Source: an uncultured Cohaesibacter sp. (GTDB taxonomy: Bacteria > Pseudomonadota > Alphaproteobacteria > Rhizobiales > Cohaesibacteraceae). From it: a stretch of DNA of 64,000 bases. Below, in pieces: positions 55,700 through 64,000 of the stretch. The stretch covers positions 1,098,109 through 1,162,108 of the forward strand of contig NZ_OY821667.1 in assembly GCF_963682185.1 (NCBI RefSeq), in the 5' to 3' direction. Position 1 is the first letter of the stretch, and each line of letters starts with the position of its first letter. The position numbers were made by a program, and so were the translations under genes. The notes below the pieces were generated by a model. That model saw only the letters and a program-made list of their open reading frames with translations. It had not been told where the DNA came from and did not search any database.

Positions 55700-55730
55700 C
55701 AGCCCGGCGTGCATTCAGCCTGCCGGGCTG
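55700..55730. terminator. Hairpin after RTX gene
   Basis: CAGCCCGGC pairs with GCCGGGCTG across a 13-base loop, 18 bases past the stop. No strong T-run, so a weak or Rho-assisted terminator. Confidence 0.6.
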
Positions 55731-55969
55731 CAATCAACACACAATCTGACGGCTCATCTGCTTATTCAAGCAAGCCCGCAAGAACCTCCCTATCAGCTTT
55801 CCTCAGGCACCAACTTCATACCGTGCTGGGCATAGCCTTTGCCACGCACAAACCACCCCGATTCATCGCATTTAGCCAGCGCTTCTGATTGCGCCTCCCT
55901 CACCTGCCAGTATATCCTGTCGGCATCGCCGTCTCACAAAAATGAAGGCGGCAGACAACAGGAGGTGAT

Positions 55970-56947
55970 ATGTCAGCGCAAAGTGAAAAACAGGTTCGTT
56001 GGGGCATTCTTGGCTGCGGTGATGTCACCGAAAAGAAAAGCGGCCCCGCGCTGCAAAAGACAGAGAGATCAGAGCTTTGCTGCGTCATGCGACGCGATCC
56101 GGATAAGGCCGCCGACTATGCCAAGCGGCACGGGGTGGTAGACTGGACGGCGGATGCGGACGCACTCATTCAAAACCCAGATCTGACAGCCATCTATATC
56201 GCGACACCGCCTCACACGCACGCCGATTATGCCATTCGCGCCATGCGAGCGGGCAAGGATATTCTGGTCGAAAAGCCCATGGCGCTCACGCCGCAAGAAT
56301 GCCGAACCATGGAGGCGGTTGCCAAGGAAACCGGGCGCAAACTCTGCGTCGCCTACTATCGACGCGCGCTGCCACGGTTTGAAAAGCTGCGTCAGATCGC
56401 CAAAGACGGCACAATCGGTGCCCTGCGCATGATTGAAGTACGTCAATTGATGCGCGCCGAGGATGGGCCCGTCCATCATTGGAAAACCGATCCGGCCATC
56501 AATGGCGGCGGTCTGTTCGTCGACATGCAGTCGCACACGCTCGATTGGCTAACCTATCTGTTTGGTGCGCCGGCCTCTATCGCTGGCCTTACCAAAACAC
56601 AAGGGCAAAACACCAAGGCCGAAGATCTGGTGACCTTCATGCTTGATTATGGCGCCTTTCCTGCTGTCGGCCTCTGCGCCTATGCGTCAGGAGAAAATGA
56701 GGAGCGGGTTACACTTCATGGCGAAAAGGGCGTGGCCAGCATGCGATTCTTTGCCCCCTCTCCCATATCACTCACCGTTGAGGGTACGGAGCAACTGATC
56801 GAGCTTGAAGACCCTCAGCATGTGCATCAACCCTTCATTGAGCGTGTCGTGGCGCATTTTCTTGATGGCGCCCCCAATCCCTGCTCCCCAGCGGAGGGCA
56901 CAAGCGTCGCCGAGTTGACCGAGGCGATTTTGAAGGGAACGCAATAA
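55970..56947 (+). CDS. Gfo/Idh/MocA family NAD(P)-dependent oxidoreductase
   Basis: 325 residues. N-terminal Rossmann domain (VRWGILGCGDVTEKK, AIYIATPPHTHADYAIRAM, ILVEKPMALTPQE with the catalytic EKP lysine) and a C-terminal alpha/beta domain with GGGLFVDMQSHTLDWLTYLFG. Members oxidise sugars, inositols or bile-pigment-like substrates; the neighbourhood suggests a sugar acid or deoxysugar. AGGAGG precedes the ATG. It is convergent with kduI, so it is a separate unit from the kdu run. Confidence 0.9.
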   Translation: MSAQSEKQVRWGILGCGDVTEKKSGPALQKTERSELCCVMRRDPDKAADYAKRHGVVDWTADADALIQNPDLTAIYIATPPHTHADYAIRAMRAGKDILVEKPMALTPQECRTMEAVAKETGRKLCVAYYRRALPRFEKLRQIAKDGTIGALRMIEVRQLMRAEDGPVHHWKTDPAINGGGLFVDMQSHTLDWLTYLFGAPASIAGLTKTQGQNTKAEDLVTFMLDYGAFPAVGLCAYASGENEERVTLHGEKGVASMRFFAPSPISLTVEGTEQLIELEDPQHVHQPFIERVVAHFLDGAPNPCSPAEGTSVAELTEAILKGTQ

Positions 56948-56971
56948 GCCTCCCTTCCCCTTGATAGACAA

Positions 56972-57006
56972 AACCCGCAAAGACGCCAGAAACGCTCTTG
57001 CGGGTT
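56972..57006. terminator. Hairpin terminator downstream of Gfo/Idh gene
   Basis: AACCCGCAA pairs with TTGCGGGTT over a 17-base loop. T-run is on the minus strand, so it may serve as backup for kduI. Confidence 0.6.
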
Positions 57007-57016
57007 GGAAGATGAG

Positions 57017-57054
57017 AACGGGCCGCCTTTTAGCAAAGGCAGCCCGTTTAATTT
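57017..57054 (-). terminator. Terminator of kduI
   Basis: AACGGGC-x-GCCTTT...AAAGGC-x-GCCCGTT forms a long near-perfect hairpin directly after the kduI stop. Confidence 0.8.
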
Positions 57055-57059
57055 TCAGA

Positions 57060-57902
57060 TCAGCGCAGTTCGTTGATCGGGATGACGTCCATGTCATCAA
57101 AGGTCTGGTTCTCACCACCCATTGCCCAGATGAAGGTATAGGCGCAGGTGCCGCAACCGGCATGAATGCTCCAGGACGGGCTGATTACGGCGTCACCGTT
57201 ATGCATCATGAGATGGCGGGTCTGATCGCCCTCACCCATCATATGGAACACGGCCTGATCTTCAGGCAGGTTGAAATAGGTGTAGATCTCCATGCGACGC
57301 TCATGGGTGTGCGCTGGCATGGTGTTCCAGACATTGCCCGGCTCCAGCTGGGTCAGGCCCATGGAGAGCTGGCACGTTTCCAGAACGTCTGGATGGATGA
57401 ACTGGTTGATGACGCGCTTGTTGCAGTTTTCCTGATCGCCCAGCGGAACCTTCTTGGCATCGGCGATTTTCAGGAAGGTGGTCTTGCAGGATTTATGCGC
57501 CGGAGCGCTGACCATGTAGAATTTCGCCGGGTTAGATCCGTCAGCGCTCTGGAAGGTCACTTCCTTGGTGCCGCGCGTGATATAGAGGCAATCCTGGAAA
57601 TCGAGCGTATAGCTGACCCCATCAGCAACAATGGTGCCGGTGTTGCCGAGATTGAAGATACCGATTTCACGCCGTTCCAGAATATAGTCGGTGCCGAATG
57701 TCTTCATGCATTCGATGCCTTTGTCCAAAGGAACGGTCTCGCTAACAGGCATGCAGCCGAAGGTGACCATGCGATCAACATGGCTGTAGACGGCCTGGAT
57801 GGTATCGGCAACATAAAGATTTGTGATCTTGAATTCTTCGGCGACCTCTTCCGAGGTCATCCGTTTGAAGTGTTTCTGATTAACGGAATAGCGGATATCC
57901 AT
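57060..57902 (-). CDS. kduI: 5-dehydro-4-deoxy-D-glucuronate isomerase
   Basis: Converts 4-deoxy-L-threo-5-hexosulose uronate to 2,5-diketo-3-deoxygluconate. 280 residues, the usual length. Zinc ligands visible in PAHTHERRMEIYTYF (two His and Glu) and PSWSIHAGCG (His); other family marks are MVTFGCMPV, RREIGIFNLGNTG and YFNLPEDQAVFHMMGEGDQTRHL. AAGGAGA precedes the ATG. It is 374 bases downstream of the YhcH-type gene with its own promoter-like dyad, so it may be a separate unit. KduD, the next enzyme, is encoded at 59838-60596. Confidence 0.96.
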   Translation of the reverse strand: MDIRYSVNQKHFKRMTSEEVAEEFKITNLYVADTIQAVYSHVDRMVTFGCMPVSETVPLDKGIECMKTFGTDYILERREIGIFNLGNTGTIVADGVSYTLDFQDCLYITRGTKEVTFQSADGSNPAKFYMVSAPAHKSCKTTFLKIADAKKVPLGDQENCNKRVINQFIHPDVLETCQLSMGLTQLEPGNVWNTMPAHTHERRMEIYTYFNLPEDQAVFHMMGEGDQTRHLMMHNGDAVISPSWSIHAGCGTCAYTFIWAMGGENQTFDDMDVIPINELR

Positions 57903-57945
57903 TAGGCATCTCCTTTGCGTGTTCGCTCAAATCGGTATGGTCATC

Positions 57946-57957
57946 TACCAGTTGGTA
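57946..57957. promoter_or_regulatory. Inverted repeat upstream of kduI
   Basis: TACCA-GT-TGGTA, 44 bases before the kduI ATG, with outer GT/AC extension. Symmetry and position suggest an operator for a sugar-acid-responsive regulator; unlike the motif of the uxa part. Confidence 0.4.
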
Positions 57958-58276
57958 ACAACGAAAATGAATCCATACATCCATTCATACTCTTCATATT
58001 TCCTGCGCCAAGAGAAAAGTCGCATTTAATTATCTTGTTTTTGACAATCAACAACTCTCAAGGAGTAAAACCGTCATCAAACCGGCAGCAATCCTGCTGC
58101 ATTTGCGACACCCTTACGGGCCGTTTTCTCTCTTGCCAGCACTTCCACCCGAACTCTTCTCTTGTTGCAGGGACACTCCGGGCCTCATGCCATCAATCCT
58201 GATCCACCGGTCATGATAGCTGGTTTGACGGGCAGAGGCTTCGAGCGCCAAGAGCGTTCAGCACAATGGGCCAACC
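57958..58276. other. Intergenic region between YhcH gene and kduI
   Basis: 319 bases with no gene. Contains GCAGCA-ATCC-TGCTGC (58085-58100), a small hairpin. Confidence 0.45.
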
Positions 58277-58819
<543 letters not shown>

Positions 58820-58850
58820 TTACCGGTCAGAGGGAGGATTAATCATGCTC

Positions 58851-59804
58851 TCAGAGCTGATTGACCGGATAGTGAACAGGTTCACCCTTAGCAAACCGCA
58901 CAGCTTCCTCAGCAACTTTACGCTTGAGTTCAGCAGAGGACTCTTCGGAATAATAAGCCATGTGCGGAGTAATAAAGACATTGTCCATATCCAGAAGCCG
59001 CGATGTCTTGTCGATTGGCTCGGAGGAAATACAATCCAGCCCAGCACCGCCAAGGGCACCGGCTTCCAGCTGATCAGCCAAAGCCTCTTCATCAATAATG
59101 CCACCACGGGCGGTGTTGATAAGGATGGCGCCCTGCTTCATGCTTTTGAGCTTGTCTGCATCGATCAGGTTCCGCGTCTCGTCAGACAGCGGGCAATGAA
59201 CCGATATGACATCACATTTGCTCAGGAGCTCTTCCAGACTGACCTGTTTGACACCGGGAAGCTTCGCTTCAAGATCCGTTCTGTTCAAATCATGAACCAG
59301 CACTTCCTTGCACAGAGGCAGCACCTTTTTGGCAAACAGCCCGCCAATGCGGCCTGCACCCAACACGCCGACGGTCATTTCGGAAATGCGGCGGATCGGG
59401 GCCATCTTGCGGAAGTCCCACTCGCGATTGCGGGTGTGGCTGACAGTGGCCGGGATCTTCCGGATCAACGCCATCATCAGCGCAAGAGCATGGTCAGACA
59501 CTTCATGCATGCCATAGTCAGGTACGTTGCAAACCTGCACGCCATGACGGGTGGCCGCCTCAAGATCGACATTGTCGACGCCAACGCCATAGCGCACGAT
59601 CTGCTTGACTTCAGGCAGAGCCGTGAACACGCGATCATCAAACTTGCCATACTGGTTGAGAATGATGTTGCCGCCCTTGCATTGTGCGATCACTTCATCC
59701 TCGGTGCGAGCGGCCATATGGGTAAAATCCAGACCGGCCTCAGCGAGCACATCTTTTTCGATCTGCATCGACTCGTGGTCACAATCAGATACGATGACTT
59801 TCAT
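58851..59804 (-). CDS. C-terminal-binding-protein-type D-2-hydroxyacid dehydrogenase
   Basis: 317 residues. NAD-binding VGVLGAGRIGGLFAKK, catalytic Arg in LINTARGGIIDEEAL, Glu in DCISSEP, His in ITPHMAYYSEES. The YYSEES end of the active site is the CtBP/phosphoglycerate-dehydrogenase-like clade. It would reduce a 2-keto acid or oxidise a 2-hydroxy acid made from the uronate. Start is ATG 59804; a TTG frame seven codons longer is less likely. Placed directly between kduD and the YhcH gene. Confidence 0.9.
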   Translation of the reverse strand: MKVIVSDCDHESMQIEKDVLAEAGLDFTHMAARTEDEVIAQCKGGNIILNQYGKFDDRVFTALPEVKQIVRYGVGVDNVDLEAATRHGVQVCNVPDYGMHEVSDHALALMMALIRKIPATVSHTRNREWDFRKMAPIRRISEMTVGVLGAGRIGGLFAKKVLPLCKEVLVHDLNRTDLEAKLPGVKQVSLEELLSKCDVISVHCPLSDETRNLIDADKLKSMKQGAILINTARGGIIDEEALADQLEAGALGGAGLDCISSEPIDKTSRLLDMDNVFITPHMAYYSEESSAELKRKVAEEAVRFAKGEPVHYPVNQL

Positions 59805-59837
59805 AAGCTTATCTTTCACTTTCAAAATGCGGCGCGA

Positions 59838-60596
59838 TTAGCGGCCCAGATATCCGCCGTCGACGGGAATGATGGTGCCATTCACATAGTCGGAAGCCCC
59901 TGAGGCAAGGAACAGAAGCGGCCCCTTCATGTCATCCGGCGTGCCCCAGCGATGGGTCGGGATGCGTGCAGAAATCTCGGCATTCCGGCCTTCATCAGCC
60001 AGCAGAGCCGTATTCATGTCGGTTGCCATGTAACCCGGAGCCAGTGCGTTGATGCAGATGCCTTGGCTGGCCCACTCATTCGAAAGTGCCTTGGTCAACT
60101 GGGCAATGCCGCCCTTGCTGGCCGCATAGGCCGGAACGGTATAGCCACCAAAGAAGCTCAGCAGCGAAGCGATATTGACGATCTTGCCACGCCCTTTTGG
60201 CAGCATCACGCGGGCAGCGCGCTGGCAGAGATCGAAGACAGCAGTCAAGTTGACTTCCAGAACGGCATTCCAGTCATCAAGCGGGAATTCCTCGCTTTTG
60301 TGACGCTTCTGCACGCCCGCTGCGGTGACTAGAATATCCAGATCGCCACCCAATGCTTCGAGCGCCTTGTTAAAGCCCTCTTCGCGGGCCTTGGCGTCTG
60401 CCAGATCCACGGTCAGACCATGGCAGGCAAATCCGCGATCACAAAATTCTTTGGCCACATCATGCACGCTGGCACCCGAGCCAAAGATGACCACTTCAAC
60501 ACCGGCTTCGAGAAGCACTTCGGCCATACCTTTGCCAAGTCCACGCGTACCGCCGGTTACAATGGCTTTCTGACCTTTTACGTCATATGGGTTCAT
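59838..60596 (-). CDS. kduD: KduD-like 2-dehydro-3-deoxy-D-gluconate 5-dehydrogenase (SDR)
   Basis: 252 residues, classical short-chain dehydrogenase. Cofactor motif TGGTRGLGKGMA, NxxN-like segment ILVTAAGVQKR, catalytic Ser-Tyr-Lys in IASLLSFFGGYTVPAYAASKGG, end PVDGGYLGR. SLLSFFGGYTVPAYAASKGG and PGYMATDMN are KduD marks. It would reduce 2,5-diketo-3-deoxygluconate made by KduI to KDG. 20 bases after the Zn dehydrogenase gene. Confidence 0.9.
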   Translation of the reverse strand: MNPYDVKGQKAIVTGGTRGLGKGMAEVLLEAGVEVVIFGSGASVHDVAKEFCDRGFACHGLTVDLADAKAREEGFNKALEALGGDLDILVTAAGVQKRHKSEEFPLDDWNAVLEVNLTAVFDLCQRAARVMLPKGRGKIVNIASLLSFFGGYTVPAYAASKGGIAQLTKALSNEWASQGICINALAPGYMATDMNTALLADEGRNAEISARIPTHRWGTPDDMKGPLLFLASGASDYVNGTIIPVDGGYLGR

Positions 60597-60617
60597 AATT
60601 TCGTCTTTCTGAATTGC

Positions 60618-61640
60618 TTATGCCTGACAATCGACGAGAACCTTGACCGTGTTGACGGCCGGATCTGCAATCATGTCGAAGATGCCTTCGGATTCGGAGA
60701 GCGGAACAATCTGGGTCACCACCTTTTCAAGGTCTTCGGCAATGGTCTGCGCATAGGCAACAGACATTTCGAATTCCTGCTTGGTGTAGACGCGGGAGCC
60801 GATCAGGAGCTGTTCCTTGAAGTTCATGTCGCGCAGATCAACCGGACGTTCTTCCTTGTGAATGCCGGTCATGCAGATGGTGCCACCGATACGGCAAAGC
60901 TTGGTCATTTCGGCAGCCGAGCTTGGAGCGCCGGAACATTCGAACACGATGTCCACGCCTTCTTCATTGGTGGTCTCGTTGATATAGTCAACAAGATTGG
61001 TGTCTCTCACATTGACAGTTTCCAGACCAAGATCCTTACAGACATCAAGGCGGGCCTGATCAACATCGGAAATGACAATGCGGGATGCACCGGAATGTTT
61101 AAGAACGATGGCCGTCAGAACACCGATCGGACCAGCGCCGGTGACAACCGTAGAATTCAGCACATCGAAACGGGCCTGATGCAGAGAGCGCACAACGACG
61201 GCCAGAGGCTCGACCAGAGCAGCAATCTTGTCGGTCATCGTGTCAGGAACCTTGAACAGCACGTCTTCATCGACCCAGGCGCAGTCAGCCATGCCACCGT
61301 CCTTGTCGATACCGATGAGCTTCAGGCTCTTGCAGACATGCGGATGGCCTGTGCGGCAGGCAAGGCATTCACCACAGGACAAAAGCGGATAGGCAACTAC
61401 GCGATCACCCGGAGCAAAGCGCCCAGACCCGTCCTGAATTTCCTCGATGGTACCGACAAATTCGTGCCCGAGCACCAGCGGCGCCGTTGCCCGCGGATGT
61501 TTGCCCGCAACAATGCCGATATCCGTACCGCAAACACCACAATAGTGCATCTTGATTTTGGCAGCTCCGCTGCGTCCTTCGGGCACAGGAACGTCTTGAA
61601 CTTCCACCTTATGCGGGGCCGTATATACTAGCGCTTTCAT
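60618..61640 (-). CDS. Zn-dependent medium-chain dehydrogenase of sugar/polyol type
   Basis: 340 residues from ATG 61640 with AGGAGA upstream. Catalytic zinc site YCGVCGTDIGIV and LGHEFVG, structural zinc Cys in LLSCGECLACRTGHPHVC, NAD-binding VVTGAGPIGVLTA. It resembles threonine/sorbitol dehydrogenases. Substrate is not known; position between dctM and kduD suggests oxidation of a deoxy sugar acid or aldonate. Second Zn dehydrogenase in the region; low similarity to the one at 44083. Confidence 0.88.
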   Translation of the reverse strand: MKALVYTAPHKVEVQDVPVPEGRSGAAKIKMHYCGVCGTDIGIVAGKHPRATAPLVLGHEFVGTIEEIQDGSGRFAPGDRVVAYPLLSCGECLACRTGHPHVCKSLKLIGIDKDGGMADCAWVDEDVLFKVPDTMTDKIAALVEPLAVVVRSLHQARFDVLNSTVVTGAGPIGVLTAIVLKHSGASRIVISDVDQARLDVCKDLGLETVNVRDTNLVDYINETTNEEGVDIVFECSGAPSSAAEMTKLCRIGGTICMTGIHKEERPVDLRDMNFKEQLLIGSRVYTKQEFEMSVAYAQTIAEDLEKVVTQIVPLSESEGIFDMIADPAVNTVKVLVDCQA

Positions 61641-61798
61641 TTTCTTCTCCTTGATGAGGCGGGCTCGTTGAAGCGTTACCACTTGGTGAGCCGCCGCCTG
61701 CCTGACCTGTGCCCTGGGAGGGCGGGAAGGTCAAAACTTTCCTGTTGCCGAGCAAAAATGCTCGGCAATTCCATTATTCTAAGCCTTGCTTACGATGA

Positions 61799-63106
61799 TT
61801 AATTCATCAGACCTGCCAGACGAGGCAACGCGAGTGAAATTTCCGGCACGAATGTGACAACCATCAACAAACAGCACAGGATCAGGAAGTAAGGCAACAT
61901 CGGTTTGACAACCTGCTCGATCTTCAAATCCGCTATTCGACACCCGACAAACAGAATGGGCCCAACCGGCGGCGTAATGGTACCGATGCAGAGGTTGAAG
62001 ACCATCAGCACACCGAAATGCACCACATCAAATCCGAGAGACATGGCAATCGGCAGGAAGATCGGAGCGAAAATCAGGATCGCAGGGGTCGGATCCATCA
62101 CACAACCCAGCAGCAACATCACGAAGTTCATGATGATCATGATCAGAACCGGACTATCGGTAATGCTCAGAAGCGAGTCCGCAATGATGTTCGGAATTTT
62201 GGCAAAAGCCATGATCCAGCCCATGATGGCAGAAACACCGATCATGAAGATGATCATGGATGTTGTCTTGACGGTCGCCAACAGGAAGCGCGGGATCATG
62301 TTGACCGTGATGGTGCGATACAGGAATGACAGGATCGTCACATATACAACGGCGATGCAGCTGGCTTCCGTCGGCGTGAAGACACCCGAGATGATACCAC
62401 CAACCACAACGAAGATCAAAAACAGGGATGGAACCGCATCGACAGTGATCTTCACATTGTCCTTGAAGCTACCGAGCTTTTCCGATTTGTATCCGGCTTT
62501 GCGTGCAAAGAACAAGGCGGGGATCATGCACCCCAGTCCCCACAGGATACCCGGACCATAACCGGCTACGAACAGAGCGGCAACAGACGCGCCACCACTG
62601 GCGAGCGAGTAGATGATGAAGGTGTTGCTGGGAGGGATCAGCATGCCCGCAGGCGCAGACGCAATATTGGCGGCAGCGGCAACATTGGGATCATAGCCCT
62701 CGTTCTTCTGCTGCGGACCAATCGCGCCACCAATAGCAGCAGCAGCAGCAACCCCTGAGCCACTAATCGCACCAAACAGCATGTTGGCAACGATGTTGGT
62801 CTGGATGAGAGCCCCGGGAATAAACCAGATGACCGCCTTGGCGAAGTTGATCAGCCTTTGGGCGATACCCCCGTTGGTCATGATAATCCCTGCCAGAACA
62901 AAGAACGGAATGGCCAGCAGAGAGAATGAGTTAATTCCGGCAAATACGCGCTGAGCTGCAGTAATTGCCATCCGATCAAACCCGAAGATCGTGGTCATAG
63001 CCGCCACGGAACCAATCCCCATGGCGATACTGATCGGCACACCAATTGCAAGAAGAATTGGTATGGAAATGAGCATAATTAGGCCGATATCGGCTGCGTT
63101 TGCCAC
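61799..63106 (-). CDS. TRAP transporter large permease subunit DctM (second system)
   Basis: 435 residues from GTG 63106, which has GGAGGG eight bases upstream and starts four bases after the dctQ stop; the longer ATG frame would overlap dctQ by about 100 bases with unlike sequence. About twelve hydrophobic segments. Seen: FFVLAGIIMTNGGIAQRLI, AAAAIGGAIGPQQKNEGYDPN, IASAPAGMLIPPSNTFIIYSLASGGASVAALFVAGYGPG and FGVLMVFNLCIGTITPPVGPILFVG. Together with the genes upstream it makes the uptake system feeding the kdu genes. Confidence 0.94.
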   Translation of the reverse strand: MANAADIGLIMLISIPILLAIGVPISIAMGIGSVAAMTTIFGFDRMAITAAQRVFAGINSFSLLAIPFFVLAGIIMTNGGIAQRLINFAKAVIWFIPGALIQTNIVANMLFGAISGSGVAAAAAIGGAIGPQQKNEGYDPNVAAAANIASAPAGMLIPPSNTFIIYSLASGGASVAALFVAGYGPGILWGLGCMIPALFFARKAGYKSEKLGSFKDNVKITVDAVPSLFLIFVVVGGIISGVFTPTEASCIAVVYVTILSFLYRTITVNMIPRFLLATVKTTSMIIFMIGVSAIMGWIMAFAKIPNIIADSLLSITDSPVLIMIIMNFVMLLLGCVMDPTPAILIFAPIFLPIAMSLGFDVVHFGVLMVFNLCIGTITPPVGPILFVGCRIADLKIEQVVKPMLPYFLILCCLLMVVTFVPEISLALPRLAGLMN

Positions 63107-63110
63107 TGGG

Positions 63111-63620
63111 TCAGCCCTCCATCTTGCTGGATTGATCCTTGTCCATTCCGGCCAAGGCTTTGAAATCGTTCCAGATATTGTAGAAACAATAGAAAACAGA
63201 GAAGGCGCCACTCAATGGAAGAGCCAGATAGATCTGCCCTGTTCTGATGACCGGAATTGCCGCATTTGTCTGACGCATCGTCCGGTTGACAGCATCAACA
63301 CCCCCGACAAGCAGAATGGAAGTGACAAATCCGAGGATCAAAAGACTGATGATGATCTGGAAAATCCGTTGATTTCTGGGGGACATTATGTCGAGACCAA
63401 TCTCGATCGCCATATGCCCTTTTTCACCGAACAGCAGTGCTGCTCCCAGAAGGACGAACCAGACAAACATGATTTTGGAGAGCTCTTCGGAGAATGCCCC
63501 GGAGCTGTTGAAGAAAAAGCGCCCCACAACCTGCCAGGTTACAGCAACCACCAGAAGACCGCACAAAATTATGCAAGTCGTAGCCAGAATGCGATCAGCC
63601 CAGCGCTTAATAGCATGCAT
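63111..63620 (-). CDS. TRAP transporter small permease subunit DctQ (second system)
   Basis: 169 residues from ATG 63620 with AGGAGG upstream. Four hydrophobic segments; QVVGRFFFNSSGAFSEELSKIMFVWFVLLGAALLFGEKGHMAIEIGLD is the DctQ pattern. Four bases from dctM, 79 bases after dctP. Confidence 0.92.
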   Translation of the reverse strand: MHAIKRWADRILATTCIILCGLLVVAVTWQVVGRFFFNSSGAFSEELSKIMFVWFVLLGAALLFGEKGHMAIEIGLDIMSPRNQRIFQIIISLLILGFVTSILLVGGVDAVNRTMRQTNAAIPVIRTGQIYLALPLSGAFSVFYCFYNIWNDFKALAGMDKDQSSKMEG

Positions 63621-63699
63621 TGAAACTTCCTCCTTCGCCCTTGAATGAGGACCGGATGCAAGCACCCGGCCCCTCTTGGCTTTGGAACCTTGCTACAGA

Positions 63700-64000
63700 T
63701 TATTCACCGTGGATCTGGCTATAGATCTTCTTGGTAACGTCACTGCTCAGTTTCTTTTCAGTGAGAGGTTTAACAGCGTCTCTGAAGGACTGCAGATCAA
63801 CCTGATTGAACTTGGCACCAGCTTTCTCAGCGTCGGCTTTTGCAACAGCAACAGCTTCTGCGAAGGACTCATATTCATAGTCGACAGCTTTTGGCAGTTC
63901 TTCGGCAAAGATCTGTTTCACATTGTCTGGCAGATCATTGTAGATGTCAGCGCTCATGATGAGATAGTCTGGCATCATTAGGTGCTGGGTATAGGAATAG
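63700..64000 (-). CDS. TRAP transporter substrate-binding protein DctP (C-terminal part, cut by window)
   Basis: Open to the window end; the last 100 residues are present. YSYTQHLMMPDYLIMSADIYNDLPDNVKQIFAEELPKAVDYEYESF and a helical C-terminus ending YSQIHGE fit the last part of DctP proteins. The signal peptide and ligand site lie outside the window. First gene of the second TRAP/kdu run. Confidence 0.85.
   Translation of the reverse strand, partial: YSYTQHLMMPDYLIMSADIYNDLPDNVKQIFAEELPKAVDYEYESFAEAVAVAKADAEKAGAKFNQVDLQSFRDAVKPLTEKKLSSDVTKKIYSQIHGE

Overview
The window looks like chromosomal DNA of a marine alphaproteobacterium of the Hyphomicrobiales type. Supporting marks are a GapR/DUF2312 gene, DUF1036 directly in front of pyruvate kinase, an ArsR-methyltransferase fusion ahead of metF-metH, the 41-residue Cys-free form of ribosomal protein L36, and meso-DAP-type MurE. 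A Cohaesibacter-like genus is a guess from gene content. No rRNA, tRNA, insertion sequence, phage or CRISPR array was seen.

Layout. (1) 1-10383, minus strand: the division and cell wall (dcw) cluster mraZ-rsmH-ftsL-ftsI-murE-murF-mraY-murD-ftsW, with ftsW cut by the window edge. Five pentamers at exact 10-bp spacing lie upstream of mraZ and look like an MraZ operator. (2) 10785-11176: RNase P RNA. (3) 11.2-20 kb: a MocR/PdxR regulator divergent from an FMN-binding oxidase-like gene, a MATE exporter preceded by a cloverleaf-like element, AmpD amidase, a TerB-DnaJ protein, an extensin-like lipoprotein, an amidase, and an unlisted 25-residue membrane peptide gene with strong RBS and terminator. 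(4) 20.1-26 kb: methyl cycle genes metH, metF and a SahR-like regulator with its own palindrome. (5) 26-38 kb: Nudix, GapR, DUF1036-pyk, a chemoreceptor, rpmJ, two orphan small proteins, an ion transporter with a CBS protein, and a cytidylyltransferase-phosphatase pair with altered catalytic motifs. (6) 37.5-44 kb: DUF302, a copper P-type ATPase with a His-rich/YHS/metal-binding N-terminus, a Tat-type L,D-transpeptidase, and a LysR regulator divergent from a YeiH-type exporter. (7) 44-64 kb: a large uronate uptake and catabolism region.

The uronate region has two parts. The first holds a Zn alcohol dehydrogenase, a divergent FadR-type GntR regulator, TRAP transporter dctPQM, tagaturonate reductase uxaB and altronate dehydratase uxaA. 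Three promoters in it share the motif TTCATCCYATGA placed over or between -35 and -10 elements, so one regulator, probably the local GntR protein, likely controls all three. The second part is a minus-strand run: TRAP dctPQM (dctP cut by the window end), Zn dehydrogenase, KduD-like SDR, CtBP-type 2-hydroxyacid dehydrogenase, YhcH/YjgK protein and kduI. Together they would import uronates or unsaturated uronides (as from pectin or alginate) and convert them toward 2-keto-3-deoxygluconate. Uronate isomerase, KDG kinase, KDPG aldolase and polysaccharide lyases are not in the window. An RTX protein (53439-55682) and a Gfo/Idh/MocA oxidoreductase sit between the two parts.
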